5,740 nucleotides of DNA, from assembly GCA_023389545.1 (NCBI GenBank), contig JAEWEI010000209.1, forward strand, positions 1 through 5,740, in the 5' to 3' direction. The position numbers and the translations under genes were made by a program. The stretch is from Actinomycetes bacterium. GTDB taxonomy: Bacteria > Actinomycetota > Actinomycetes > Actinomycetales > Cellulomonadaceae. Position 1 is the stretch's first letter; each line of letters opens with the position of its first letter. Positions 1 through 5,740 of the stretch are shown piece by piece. The notes under the pieces were generated by a model. It ran no database searches. It was not told the DNA's origin and worked only from the letters and a program-made list of their open reading frames with translations.

Positions 1-500
1 GCGCGCGCGGCCCACTCGACGGCGTCGATCCCGGTGCCGGTGCGGCCGCCGTGGGTCGTCACCTCGTAGCCCGAATCGGTGCGGACGTCGCCCGTCACAC
101 GGCGCGCGTCGACCGAGAGCACCAGCACCTGGCTGCCGAACCGCTGCGCGATCTCGGCGATCAGCTCCGGGCGGGCGATGGCCGCCGTGTTGACGCCCAC
201 CTTGTCCGCGCCGGCGCGGAGCAGGCGGTCCACGTCCTCGGTGGACCGGACGCCGCCGCCGACGGTCAGCGGGACGAACACCCCCTCGGCGGTGCGGCGC
301 ACCACGTCATACGTGGTCTCCCGGTTGCCCGACGACGCCGACACGTCGAGGAACGTCAGCTCGTCGGCGCCCTCGACGTCGTAGCGGCGCGCCAACTCGA
401 CCGGGTCCCCGGCATCGCGCAGGTTCTCGAAGTTGACGCCCTTGACGACGCGGCCCGCGTCCACGTCCAGGCACGGGATGACCCGCAGCGCGACACCCAT
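1..500 (-). CDS. hisF: Imidazole glycerol phosphate synthase cyclase subunit HisF, C-terminal part beyond window
   Basis: HisF takes ammonia from its glutaminase partner HisH and cyclises PRFAR to imidazole glycerol phosphate and AICAR, in cytoplasmic histidine biosynthesis. The first 166 codons are present and run off the left edge; the family is usually about 250-260 aa. I read a (beta/alpha)8-barrel start: [16 protein letters not shown] at 6-21, [14 protein letters not shown] at 23-36, LTVGGGVRS at 78-86, [11 protein letters not shown] at 97-107 and LSVDARRV at 128-135. Asp12 and Asp131 match the two catalytic aspartates known in HisF (Asp11 and Asp130 in the Thermotoga enzyme), and the phosphate-binding glycine run is intact. 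The ATG at 500 follows the stop of the FKBP-like gene by one base. A GGGAGG ribosome site lies 5 nt upstream, inside that gene's last codons, so translation is probably coupled. No hisH, hisA or other his gene is visible here. Confidence 0.97.
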   Translation of the reverse strand, partial: MGVALRVIPCLDVDAGRVVKGVNFENLRDAGDPVELARRYDVEGADELTFLDVSASSGNRETTYDVVRRTAEGVFVPLTVGGGVRSTEDVDRLLRAGADKVGVNTAAIARPELIAEIAQRFGSQVLVLSVDARRVTGDVRTDSGYEVTTHGGRTGTGIDAVEWAAR

Positions 501-501
501 C

Positions 502-1377
502 TCAGCCTCCCGTCCCGCCACCGGACGCGGGGCCCGTGGCGAGGATGTCGATCACGAACACGATGGTCTGGCCCGCGAGCTCTTCGCTCTCGGTCGCGCG
601 CATCGGATAGCTCGGCGGCACCACGAGCATCACCTGGCTGCCGACTGGCTGCTCCACTAGCGCCGACCACGCTGGCACGCTGTCCAGCCGGAACGTCCAG
701 GGCACGCCGTTGGTCCAACTGGTGTCGAACGGCTCGCCGGACGTCCAGGAGAAGCCCGTGTACTGCACCGTGATGGTGTCGCCCTCGGCGACCTGCTGGC
801 CGGTGCCGCGCAGCAGCGGCTGGACGACCAGCTCGGTGGGCGGCTCAGCGGCCGACGGGGCGATCGACGGGGCGCCGTTCTCCGCCAGCGTCACCGCGGG
901 CAGGTCCTCGCGCGGCGCCACCGGCTCACCGTCGGCGCGGGTGTTCAGCACGTCGATGACGGTGACCGTCGGGTAGTTGGCCGCGCCGCTCCCCGGCGCC
1001 GGGCTCACCTGGACGAGCCGCGCGCCGACGCGCTGGCCGCGCAGCATCTCGTAGAGGTCCTTGCCGAGGTCCTCGGCCGTCAGCACGCGCGGCGTCGGGT
1101 TCGTCGAGTAGCTCTCCGTGACGACGCTCGCGTCGGTGGCGTTCTCCAGCCAGAAGTCCACCAGCACCGGGCTGCCCTCGACCAGCTCGGGGCCGGTGCC
1201 GGGCCAGACCTCCTGGGTCAGCGTCTCGCTGACCGACAACGGCGTGCGGTAGGTCACGGTGGGCTGCTCGCCCGCCGTCCCGGTGACGACCACCTCCGGC
1301 GGGTCGTCCGGCGTGGCCACACAGCCGGTGAGCAGCAGCATCGCGGCCGCGAAGCACGCGACAACGTGACGTCGCAC
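502..1377 (-). CDS. FKBP-type peptidyl-prolyl isomerase-like lipoprotein, two domains
   Basis: This is a 291-aa secreted protein predicted to be anchored on the outer face of the membrane. The N-terminus is a lipoprotein signal: two arginines at 2-3, a hydrophobic stretch at 5-16, and lipobox LTGC with Cys19 as the lipidated residue. The mature part has a degenerate FKBP-like region at about 45-145 ([20 protein letters not shown] at 58-77, then [15 protein letters not shown]), an alanine/proline-rich linker at about 150-180, and a clearer FKBP domain at about 184-281. That domain keeps Tyr206 (QYTG), FDTS at 217-220, Trp237, the VGSQV turn and VVPP at 252-255. The usual segment after PP is replaced by [11 protein letters not shown]. 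The GTG start at 1377 is chosen because GGAAGGA lies 5 nt upstream and the signal peptide begins there. An in-frame ATG at 1512 would overlap pafA and hide the signal. As I recall, FKBP genes also follow pafA in Streptomyces. Prolyl-isomerase activity is inferred; a chaperone role is equally possible. Confidence 0.9.
   Translation of the reverse strand: MRRHVVACFAAAMLLLTGCVATPDDPPEVVVTGTAGEQPTVTYRTPLSVSETLTQEVWPGTGPELVEGSPVLVDFWLENATDASVVTESYSTNPTPRVLTAEDLGKDLYEMLRGQRVGARLVQVSPAPGSGAANYPTVTVIDVLNTRADGEPVAPREDLPAVTLAENGAPSIAPSAAEPPTELVVQPLLRGTGQQVAEGDTITVQYTGFSWTSGEPFDTSWTNGVPWTFRLDSVPAWSALVEQPVGSQVMLVVPPSYPMRATESEELAGQTIVFVIDILATGPASGGGTGG
506..511 (-). promoter_or_regulatory. Ribosome binding site of hisF inside the upstream gene
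   Basis: The minus strand reads GGGAGG here, 5 nt before the hisF ATG at 500. It lies within the last glycine codons of the FKBP-like gene. This fixes the hisF start and supports translational coupling of the two genes. Confidence 0.75.
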
Positions 1378-1382
1378 AGTCG

Positions 1383-1389
1383 TCCTTCC
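1383..1389 (-). promoter_or_regulatory. Ribosome binding site deciding the FKBP-lipoprotein GTG start
   Basis: GGAAGGA on the minus strand lies 5 nt before GTG at 1377. It is the only strong Shine-Dalgarno sequence near the signal peptide, so it decides the start over the in-frame ATG at 1512. Confidence 0.75.
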
Positions 1390-1406
1390 GTCGTGGATCC
1401 GCCCCC

Positions 1407-1412
1407 ACTGTA
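1407..1412 (-). promoter_or_regulatory. Possible -10 element for the FKBP-lipoprotein/hisF pair
   Basis: The minus strand reads TACAGT, which fits the actinobacterial TAnnnT -10 pattern. It lies 29 nt before the GTG at 1377 and would give a short leader containing the ribosome site. I see no recognisable -35; the upstream DNA is almost pure GC and forms a hairpin. It is one of few AT-containing spots in the gap, but chance is possible. Confidence 0.3.
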
Positions 1413-1435
1413 CGGGGCGGGCGCAGCGCGCCCCG
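1413..1435 (-). terminator. GC-rich stem-loop between pafA and the FKBP-lipoprotein gene
   Basis: CGGGGCG at 1413-1419 pairs perfectly with CGCCCCG at 1429-1435, leaving a 9-nt loop. An alternative fold pairs GGGCGC at 1419-1424 with GCGCCC at 1428-1433 around a 3-nt loop. It starts 17 bp after the pafA stop. There is no U-run after it, so it may be a weak terminator or a processing or pausing site rather than a classical intrinsic terminator. Confidence 0.35.
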
Positions 1436-1451
1436 CGGGGGTCCACGGCGG

Positions 1452-2813
1452 TCACATGGACTCGATGAGCCTCTCCACGCGCTCGTCGACGTTGCGGAAG
1501 GGGTCCTTGCACAGCACGGTCCGCTGCGCCTGGTCGTTGAGCTTGAGGTGCACCCAGTCGACCGTGTAGTCCCGGCGGGCCTCCTGCGCCTTGCGCACGA
1601 AGTCGCCGCGCAGCTTCGCGCGCGTGGTCTGCGGGGGCACTGCCGTCGCCTCGAAGACCTCCAGGTCGGTAGTGACCCGTTCGACGAGGCCCCGTGCCGC
1701 GAGGAGGTTGTACAGCCCCTCCGTGCGCGAGATGTCGTGGTAGGCAAGGTCGAGCCGCGCCACCCGCGGGTCCGACAGGTCCAGGCCGTGCTTGGCGCGG
1801 TAGCGCTCGATCAGCCGGTACTTGATCACCCAGTCGAGCTCACGCTCCACGAGCGCCAGGTCGCCGGTGCGCAGCGCCCACAGCCCCCGCTCCCACAGGT
1901 CGATCACCTGCTTGACCACTGGCGTCGGGCCGACCTCCCGCTCCACGAAGTCCTTGACCCGCGCCAGGTACTCCTCCTGGAGGTCGACGGCAGTGACAGT
2001 GCGCCCGTTCGCCATCACCACGGGCCGCATGCCCGTCATGTCGTGGCTGATGTCGCGGATCGCGCGGATCGGGTTCTCCAGGGCCATGTCCCGCATGGGC
2101 ACGCCCGCCTCGATCATCCGCAGAATGAGGTCCGTCGAGCCCACCTTCAGCAACGTCGTCGTCTCCGACATCGACGAGTCGCCCACGATGACGTGCAGCC
2201 GCCGGTAGTGCTCGGCGTCGGCGTGCGGCTCGTCGCGCGTGTTGATGATGGGCCGCGACCTGGTCGTCGCACTCGAGACCGCCTCCCAGATGTGGTCGGC
2301 GCGTTGCGACAGGCAGTAGACGGCGCCGCGCGGCGTCGTCAGCACCTTCCCCGCGCCCGTGAGCACCTGCCGGGTGATGAGGAACGGCACGAGCACGTCG
2401 GACAGCCGCGCGAAATCGCCCTGCCGCCGCACCAGGTAGTTCTCGTGGCACCCGTAGGAGTTGCCCGCCGAGTCGGTGTTGTTCTTGAACAGGTGGATGC
2501 GGCCGGTCAGGCCTTCGTGCTCGAGGCGCTGCTGGGCGTCCTGCACCAGGCCCTCGAGGATCCGCTCGCCACCGCGGTCATGCGCGACGAGCTGCCGCAC
2601 GTCGTCGCACTCGGCCGTCGCGTACTCGGGGTGCGAGCCCACGTCGAGGTACAGCCGCGAGCCGTTGCGCAGGAACACGTTCGACGACCGGCCCCACGAG
2701 ACGACCTTGCGGAACAGGTAGCGCGCGACCTCGTCGGCGGAGAGCCCGCGCCCGTCATCCGACGCGCACGTGACGCCGTACTCCGTCTCCAACCCGAAGA
2801 TCCGACGGTCCAT
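1452..2813 (-). CDS. pafA: Pup--protein ligase PafA
   Basis: PafA uses ATP to phosphorylate the C-terminal glutamate of deamidated Pup, then joins it by an isopeptide bond to a substrate lysine, marking the protein for the proteasome. At 453 aa it matches the family length (about 450-480). The N-terminal [10 protein letters not shown] motif carries Glu9. [12 protein letters not shown] at 53-64 holds Tyr55, Asp57 and Glu63, matching the known metal-binding residues and catalytic aspartate. Other family blocks are [17 protein letters not shown] at 110-126, [20 protein letters not shown], the stretch with [11 protein letters not shown], and the C-terminal domain motif [14 protein letters not shown] at 419-432. 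The gap between [12 protein letters not shown] and RLYLD is tight, without the insertion loop that distinguishes the related deamidase Dop, so PafA is the better call. ATG at 2813 follows AGGGGGG by 6 nt. It lies 46 bp after prcA. Very sure. Confidence 0.98.
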   Translation of the reverse strand: MDRRIFGLETEYGVTCASDDGRGLSADEVARYLFRKVVSWGRSSNVFLRNGSRLYLDVGSHPEYATAECDDVRQLVAHDRGGERILEGLVQDAQQRLEHEGLTGRIHLFKNNTDSAGNSYGCHENYLVRRQGDFARLSDVLVPFLITRQVLTGAGKVLTTPRGAVYCLSQRADHIWEAVSSATTRSRPIINTRDEPHADAEHYRRLHVIVGDSSMSETTTLLKVGSTDLILRMIEAGVPMRDMALENPIRAIRDISHDMTGMRPVVMANGRTVTAVDLQEEYLARVKDFVEREVGPTPVVKQVIDLWERGLWALRTGDLALVERELDWVIKYRLIERYRAKHGLDLSDPRVARLDLAYHDISRTEGLYNLLAARGLVERVTTDLEVFEATAVPPQTTRAKLRGDFVRKAQEARRDYTVDWVHLKLNDQAQRTVLCKDPFRNVDERVERLIESM

Positions 2814-2819
2814 CGTTCG

Positions 2820-2826
2820 CCCCCCT
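2820..2826 (-). promoter_or_regulatory. Ribosome binding site of pafA
   Basis: AGGGGGG on the minus strand lies 6 nt before the pafA ATG at 2813, within the 46-bp gap after prcA. PafA can therefore be translated without coupling to prcA, unlike prcA itself. Confidence 0.6.
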
Positions 2827-2848
2827 GTGGTCAGCCTGGACTGCTTGC

Positions 2849-2861
2849 GAGCCGACGGCTC
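2849..2861 (-). repeat. Perfect palindrome over the prcA stop codon
   Basis: GAGCCGACGGCTC is a perfect inverted repeat around one central base; as RNA it gives a 5-bp stem with a 3-nt loop. It covers two bases of the prcA stop codon and the first bases of the prcA-pafA gap. No U-run follows, so it is too weak to call a terminator. It could be a small attenuator or stability element, or chance in GC-rich DNA. Confidence 0.4.
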
Positions 2862-3573
2862 ATGCGCTCGGCGGCGCCACCGCGAGCAGGTCCTCGAGCA
2901 CCGGGCCGGTCAGCCGGCGGAATGCGCGCCTCGGGCGCGTCCGGTCGAGCACCGCGACCTCGAGCTGGCTGGCCGGGATCGGATGCGGCTCGCCCTCGTT
3001 GGTCGAGCCCAGCACCTTCACCGCCACCGAGAGCACCTCGGGCAGGGACATCCCCGCACGCCACTCCTCGGCGAGCACAGTCCCCAAGCGCTCGGCCTGC
3101 CCGCCCATGACGACGTAGCCGTAGCCGTGCTCATCGGCGACCGAGCCGTCATAGGACAGCCGGTAGATCTGGTCCCCCGCCGGGGTGTCCGCCACCTCCG
3201 CGACGACGAGCTCGACCTCCAACGGCTTGGACTCGGTGGTGAACACCGTGCCGAGCGTCTGCGCGTACGCGTTCGCGAGCCCCCGGGCGTTCACGTCCTT
3301 GCGGTCGTAGGAGTACCCGCGCAGGTCCGCGTAGCGCACACCCGCCACGCGCAGGTTCTCGAACTCGTTGTACTTGCCCACCGCCGCGAAGGCGATCCGG
3401 TCATAGATCTCCGAGATCTTGTGCAGCGCGCGTGACGGGTTCTCCGTGGCGAACGCGATCCCGTCCTCGTACTGCAGCACCACGACCGAACGGCCCCGGG
3501 CGATGCCCTTGCGCGCGTAGTCCGCCCGGTCCTTCATGAGCTGCTCGGGCGAGACGTAGAACGGCATGCTCAT
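2860..3573 (-). CDS. prcA: Proteasome subunit alpha PrcA
   Basis: This is the alpha subunit of the actinobacterial 20S proteasome. Seven copies form each outer ring, which gates entry and docks the ATPase Mpa/ARC through its C-terminal tails. The 237-aa protein begins [16 protein letters not shown], close to the known alpha N-terminus that forms the gate, then [14 protein letters not shown]. Family blocks follow: [17 protein letters not shown] at about 44-60, [31 protein letters not shown], and RPRRAFRR at 213-220 near the C-terminus. It has no processed threonine, as expected for an alpha subunit. The C-terminal tail after RLTG is short ([14 protein letters not shown]). The start at 3573 overlaps the prcB stop as ATGA, and GGAGG lies 10 nt upstream within prcB, so the subunits are translationally coupled, which suits their equal stoichiometry. 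A second ATG two codons in is possible but fits the family less well. Confidence 0.98.
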   Translation of the reverse strand: MSMPFYVSPEQLMKDRADYARKGIARGRSVVVLQYEDGIAFATENPSRALHKISEIYDRIAFAAVGKYNEFENLRVAGVRYADLRGYSYDRKDVNARGLANAYAQTLGTVFTTESKPLEVELVVAEVADTPAGDQIYRLSYDGSVADEHGYGYVVMGGQAERLGTVLAEEWRAGMSLPEVLSVAVKVLGSTNEGEPHPIPASQLEVAVLDRTRPRRAFRRLTGPVLEDLLAVAPPSA

Positions 3574-4427
3574 CGGTCAGAGTCCTCCGTCTCGCGGCGG
3601 TCGCGGCGATGCTGCGCGCGACGCTCGTCCAGCACGTCCTCCACGATGCGCCCCAGCTCGTCCTGCGGCACCCGGACGTAGCCGGCCGCTGTGACGCTCG
3701 CGATCACGGGGAAGATCCGGCGGGACTCGTCGGGCCCGCCCGTCGCCGAGTCGTCGTCAGCGGCGTCCACCAGCGCGCCCACCGCGACCCGCACAGCGGC
3801 CGTGGCGTCCAGGCCGGGACGCCAGAGCTTCTTCAACGAGCCGCGCGCGAACACCGAGCCGGAGCCGACGCTGTGGTGGTCGCGCTCCTCGTACCGGCCG
3901 CCGGTGACGTCGTAGGAGAAGATCCGCCCCGCGCCGCGGTCGAGGTCGTATCCCGCGAACAACGGCACCACGGCCAGGCCCTGCATGGCCAGGCCCAGGT
4001 TGCCGCGGATCATGGTGGACAGCCGATTGGCCTTGCCGTCGAGCGAGAGCAGCGTGCCCTCGATCTTCTCGTAGTGCTCCAGCTCGAGCTGGAAGAGGCG
4101 CACGAGCTCGACGGCCAGGCCCGCGGTGCCCGCGATGCCGACGGCGGAGAACTCATCCGCGGGGAAGACCTTCTCGATCTCGCGGTGCGCGATCATCGAG
4201 CCCATCGTGGCGCGGCGGTCACCGGCCATGATCACGCCCCGGTCGAACGTCAGGGCGACGATCGTGGTGCCGTGCGGCGCGAGCGCCCCCTCGCCTGCGG
4301 GCACGTCACCCCGCCCGGGCAGCAGCGCAGGGGCGTGCCCCTGCAAGAACTCGACGAACGAGGAGGAGCCCGGCGTGGTGAACGCGTCCGGCAAGCGGCC
4401 CGGCGACGCGGCGTGGTCCGTGCCCAT
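3570..4427 (-). CDS. prcB: Proteasome subunit beta PrcB, proteolytic subunit
   Basis: The catalytic beta subunit forms the two inner rings of the 20S core. It is made with a propeptide that is cut off to expose an N-terminal threonine nucleophile. The 285-aa precursor has a 53-residue propeptide containing [18 protein letters not shown] at 21-38, then the cut site HG/TTIVAL. Mature Thr1 is Thr54. Asp70 (MAGDRRA) and Lys86 (EKVFP) fall at mature positions 17 and 33, the known catalytic pair, so the active site looks complete. Also conserved are [50 protein letters not shown] and [13 protein letters not shown]. The tail is rich in arginine and acidic residues (about 264-285). The start follows the pup stop by 6 bp, in the same frame, and lacks a well-spaced ribosome site (AAGGGCGG lies 13 nt upstream), so reinitiation after pup is likely. 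Confidence 0.98.
   Translation of the reverse strand: MGTDHAASPGRLPDAFTTPGSSSFVEFLQGHAPALLPGRGDVPAGEGALAPHGTTIVALTFDRGVIMAGDRRATMGSMIAHREIEKVFPADEFSAVGIAGTAGLAVELVRLFQLELEHYEKIEGTLLSLDGKANRLSTMIRGNLGLAMQGLAVVPLFAGYDLDRGAGRIFSYDVTGGRYEERDHHSVGSGSVFARGSLKKLWRPGLDATAAVRVAVGALVDAADDDSATGGPDESRRIFPVIASVTAAGYVRVPQDELGRIVEDVLDERRAQHRRDRRETEDSDR
3584..3588 (-). promoter_or_regulatory. Ribosome binding site of prcA within prcB
   Basis: GGAGG on the minus strand lies 10 nt before the prcA ATG at 3573, inside the last codons of prcB. The spacing is slightly long. Together with the ATGA overlap it supports coupled translation of beta then alpha. Confidence 0.55.
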
Positions 4428-4433
4428 CGGCGC

Positions 4434-4628
4434 TCACTGACCGCCCTTCTGCACGAATCCGCGCACGAACTGCTCCGCGTTGGACTCCAGCACCTCGTCG
4501 ATCTCCTCGAGGAGGGCGTCGACCTCGGCGTCGCGGGCCTGCGCCGCGGGCGCCGCCGTGGGGACGTCCGGTCCGTCGACCGGCTCGTCCTCGTCGCGGC
4601 GGACGCGACCGTGTTCCTGACCAGCCAT
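4434..4628 (-). CDS. pup: Prokaryotic ubiquitin-like protein Pup
   Basis: Pup is a small disordered protein attached through its C-terminal residue to lysines of target proteins; its central helix is captured by the coiled coils of the proteasomal ATPase. The 64-aa protein matches the family length. The N-terminal half is charged and Pro/Ala-rich (1-31). The C-terminal half carries the conserved pattern VDALLEEIDEVLESNAEQF at 36-54, with Leu39, Leu40, Ile43, Val46 and Leu47 forming the helix face, and ends FVQKGGQ. The last residue is Gln64, so Dop must deamidate it to glutamate before PafA can use it. The only lysine is Lys61. GGGAGG lies 5 nt before the ATG at 4628, the best ribosome site of the operon. 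That fits a tag needed in large amounts. It is the first gene of the unit. Confidence 0.98.
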   Translation of the reverse strand: MAGQEHGRVRRDEDEPVDGPDVPTAAPAAQARDAEVDALLEEIDEVLESNAEQFVRGFVQKGGQ

Positions 4629-4633
4629 CGTGA

Positions 4634-4639
4634 CCTCCC
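4634..4639 (-). promoter_or_regulatory. Strong ribosome binding site of pup
   Basis: GGGAGG on the minus strand is spaced 5 nt from the pup ATG at 4628. It sets the start of Pup firmly and is the best-spaced site among the proteasome genes. Confidence 0.75.
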
Positions 4640-4667
4640 GGTGTGCTGAACGAGTCGTGCTGCTCCC

Positions 4668-4673
4668 ACACTA
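4668..4673 (-). promoter_or_regulatory. Possible -10 element of the pup operon
   Basis: TAGTGT on the minus strand fits TAnnnT and would place the transcript start about 33 nt before the pup ATG. The expected -35 region is GC-rich, with no good match to TTGACA. Around it lie a GTGTG/CACAC inverted pair (4641-4645 and 4667-4671) and two GTGCTG copies 14 bp apart (4643 and 4657), which might bind a regulator. All of this is tentative. Confidence 0.3.
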
Positions 4674-4786
4674 GGCCCTGGCCCGCGACCGGTCCGACTG
4701 GAGCCGTCCACCCTGCGGACAGCCACGCCGACATCACCTGTGGAATACCGGCACAGCGGGGCTCAGCGTGCGCCACGATGTGCCGC

Positions 4787-5740
4787 ATGCCGACCTCGCA
4801 ACGCCCTGACCAGCCAGGCGACCTCGTCATGGCGGTGCGCGCGGCACTTGTCGACTCGTCCGGCTGCCCGTCCTGTGGAGCGCCGCTCACTGCGAGCACG
4901 TGCGCCGCGTGCGGCTTCGAGCTGACCGGCCCCGCCGGGCGCCGCCTGTGGGAGCTCTCCCGGGAGGCCGTCGACGCGCTCGACCGTCGGACCGGGCACC
5001 TCGAGCTGATGTGGGCCGAGCAGCACCAGCGCAGCGCAGCGCAGGCCACGGTGGCGGCGGCTCGGGACACCGCGCCCGTCGTGCCGGCCGCGCCAATCGT
5101 GCATGCGCGCATCGGGCCGCCGCCTCCTGTGGCGCCGCCCGCTCCCGTGGCGCCACCTGCTCCCGGGGCGCCGCCCGCGCCGCTGTCCACGGTCCCACCC
5201 GTCCCGCGCCCGATGGCGCCGCGCCCAACGCCGCCGCCGCGCGCCCCCTTGCGCGTGCAGACGGTGCTCCAGGTGCTGGGCGCGCTCCTGCTCGCCGCCG
5301 CCTGCGTCGTCTTCCTGCTGTTCAGCTGGGGGTGGCTCAGCCTGGTGGGCCGTGCGGCGGTCATCGGGGTCGGCACTGTCGTGGTCTTCGTGGCCGCGTC
5401 GGGACTCCGGAGAGCCCGGCTCGGCTCCAGCGCCGAGGCGGTCGGCGGAATCGGCACGGTGATGCTGCTGCTCGACGCGTGGGCGGTGCACGCCACCGGA
5501 CTCGTCTCGCCGAGCAGCGGCGCCGTGTACGCCGCCGCCGCATGCCTCGTCTGCGCGCTGCTGCTGGGGGCGTGGGGGCGCCTCGCGCGGATCAGGACCG
5601 GCGCCGTCACCGCAGCTGTGCTGCTCCCGGCGGCGCCCGTGCTGCTGGCGCCGCTGACGCCTGGCCACGCGAGCTGGCTGCTGCTCGGGAGCATGCTGTT
5701 GGCCTCGACCCGGTTCGCGATGCGCGGCGCCCCTGAGGGC
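4787..5740 (+). CDS. Zinc-ribbon, proline-rich multi-pass membrane protein, N-terminal part
   Basis: I do not recognise a specific family. The reading frame is open for 318 codons to the right edge. Order of parts: a zinc ribbon with CPSCG at 27-31 and CAACG at 39-43 (C-x2-C-x8-C-x2-C); a probably helical charged region at about 50-95; a proline/alanine linker at 97-154 with three VAPPAP-like units; then hydrophobic segments at about 157-180, 187-206, 219-241, 246-264, 273-290 and 295-308, with short basic loops such as RRARLG. The layout recalls large actinobacterial multi-helix proteins of the DUF2157/DUF2339 type, but this is only a resemblance. A cytoplasmic zinc ribbon tethered to a membrane domain could bind nucleic acid or a partner protein. 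The start is uncertain: ATGs at 4778, 4787 and 4829 share the frame and none has a good ribosome site. The zinc ribbon is downstream of all three. It is divergent from pup, and no link to pupylation is shown. Confidence 0.8.
   Translation, partial: MPTSQRPDQPGDLVMAVRAALVDSSGCPSCGAPLTASTCAACGFELTGPAGRRLWELSREAVDALDRRTGHLELMWAEQHQRSAAQATVAAARDTAPVVPAAPIVHARIGPPPPVAPPAPVAPPAPGAPPAPLSTVPPVPRPMAPRPTPPPRAPLRVQTVLQVLGALLLAAACVVFLLFSWGWLSLVGRAAVIGVGTVVVFVAASGLRRARLGSSAEAVGGIGTVMLLLDAWAVHATGLVSPSSGAVYAAAACLVCALLLGAWGRLARIRTGAVTAAVLLPAAPVLLAPLTPGHASWLLLGSMLLASTRFAMRGAPEG
5129..5182 (+). repeat. Three imperfect 18-bp tandem units encoding (V/G)APPAP
   Basis: Units at 5129-5146, 5147-5164 and 5165-5182 encode VAPPAP, VAPPAP and GAPPAP in the linker of the zinc-ribbon membrane protein. 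They differ at some third positions and at the first codon of the last unit, so they look like an older duplication kept by selection for a stiff proline linker. Copy number may vary between strains. Confidence 0.7.

Larger units (their letters stand above)
4629..4786. other. Divergent intergenic region between pup and the zinc-ribbon membrane gene
   Basis: This 158-bp region must hold the promoters of both the leftward proteasome operon and the rightward membrane-protein gene. The left part has the pup ribosome site and a possible -10 (4668-4673). For the rightward gene I find no convincing promoter or ribosome site; the least GC-rich spot is around 4740-4748. I see no terminator and no tRNA. 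Confidence 0.6.

Noticed and set aside
51..773. A 240-codon open frame on the plus strand opposite hisF and the FKBP-like gene
   Set aside because: The minus strand encodes HisF with both catalytic aspartates; the plus product is a mirror artefact.
1378..1512. N-terminal extension of the FKBP-like gene to the ATG at 1512
   Set aside because: It would overlap the last 61 bases of pafA and put 45 Arg-rich residues before the lipoprotein signal. The GTG at 1377 has a well-spaced ribosome site.
926..1747. A 273-codon minus-strand frame overlapping pafA and the FKBP-like gene
   Set aside because: It is an out-of-frame Arg-rich product overlapping two well-supported genes, with no ribosome site or motif.
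1452..2813. Possibility that the ligase-like gene is dop rather than pafA
   Set aside because: The N-terminus [10 protein letters not shown], the 453-aa length, the lack of the Dop-type insertion before RLYLD and the C-terminal LIESM ending fit PafA, and its place after prcA is the usual pafA position.
1548..3110. A 520-codon open frame on the plus strand opposite pafA and part of prcA
   Set aside because: Its product is low-complexity and rich in Arg, His, Val and Leu, with no recognisable motif. The opposite strand is the clear PafA. Long antisense frames are expected in GC-rich coding DNA.
3609..4649. A 346-codon open frame on the plus strand opposite prcB and pup
   Set aside because: It is antisense to two certain genes and encodes an Arg/His/Val-rich sequence without domains.
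4306..5694. A 462-codon open frame on the minus strand opposite the zinc-ribbon membrane gene and running through pup and into prcB
   Set aside because: It overlaps pup and prcB in another frame and reads as Ala/Ser/Thr/Gly-rich low complexity. The plus strand shows an ordered zinc ribbon, linker and hydrophobic segments.

Overview
This is a GC-rich actinobacterial segment carrying the Pup-proteasome operon. Six genes run together on the minus strand, and one gene runs divergently on the plus strand. The very high GC content, the complete pup-prcB-prcA-pafA set and the GTG start all point to Actinobacteria. A relative of Cellulomonas or another member of the Micrococcales is my guess for the lineage, but the sequence alone does not settle it.

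Layout of the minus strand, in transcription order from right to left: pup (4628-4434, 64 aa, the ubiquitin-like tag ending in GGQ); prcB (4427-3570, proteasome beta subunit with a 53-residue propeptide); prcA (3573-2860, proteasome alpha subunit, overlapping prcB by ATGA); pafA (2813-1452, Pup ligase); a two-domain FKBP-like lipoprotein (1377-502); and hisF (500 to the left edge, incomplete). Gaps are 6 bp, a 4-bp overlap, 46 bp, 74 bp and 1 bp. The first four genes therefore look like one transcription unit. The last two may be read through from it, or may use a possible promoter in the 74-bp gap.

On the plus strand, from about 4787 to the right edge, is the N-terminal part of a membrane protein with a zinc ribbon, a proline-rich linker and several hydrophobic segments. 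It is divergent from pup across about 158 bp. The usual upstream partners of pup, dop (Pup deamidase/depupylase) and mpa/arc (the proteasomal ATPase), are not in the window. The gene at the position where dop often sits is unrelated.

How the genes work together: Pup made here ends in glutamine, so it needs a deamidase (Dop, encoded elsewhere) before PafA can join its C-terminal glutamate to substrate lysines. PrcA and PrcB form the 20S core that degrades pupylated proteins. The FKBP lipoprotein is predicted to act outside the membrane and HisF in cytoplasmic histidine synthesis, so neither has an obvious role in pupylation. I found no mobile element, RNA gene or CRISPR array. The system is known. 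The more unusual points are the local gene order, a Pup with a single lysine, and the uncharacterised divergent zinc-ribbon membrane protein.
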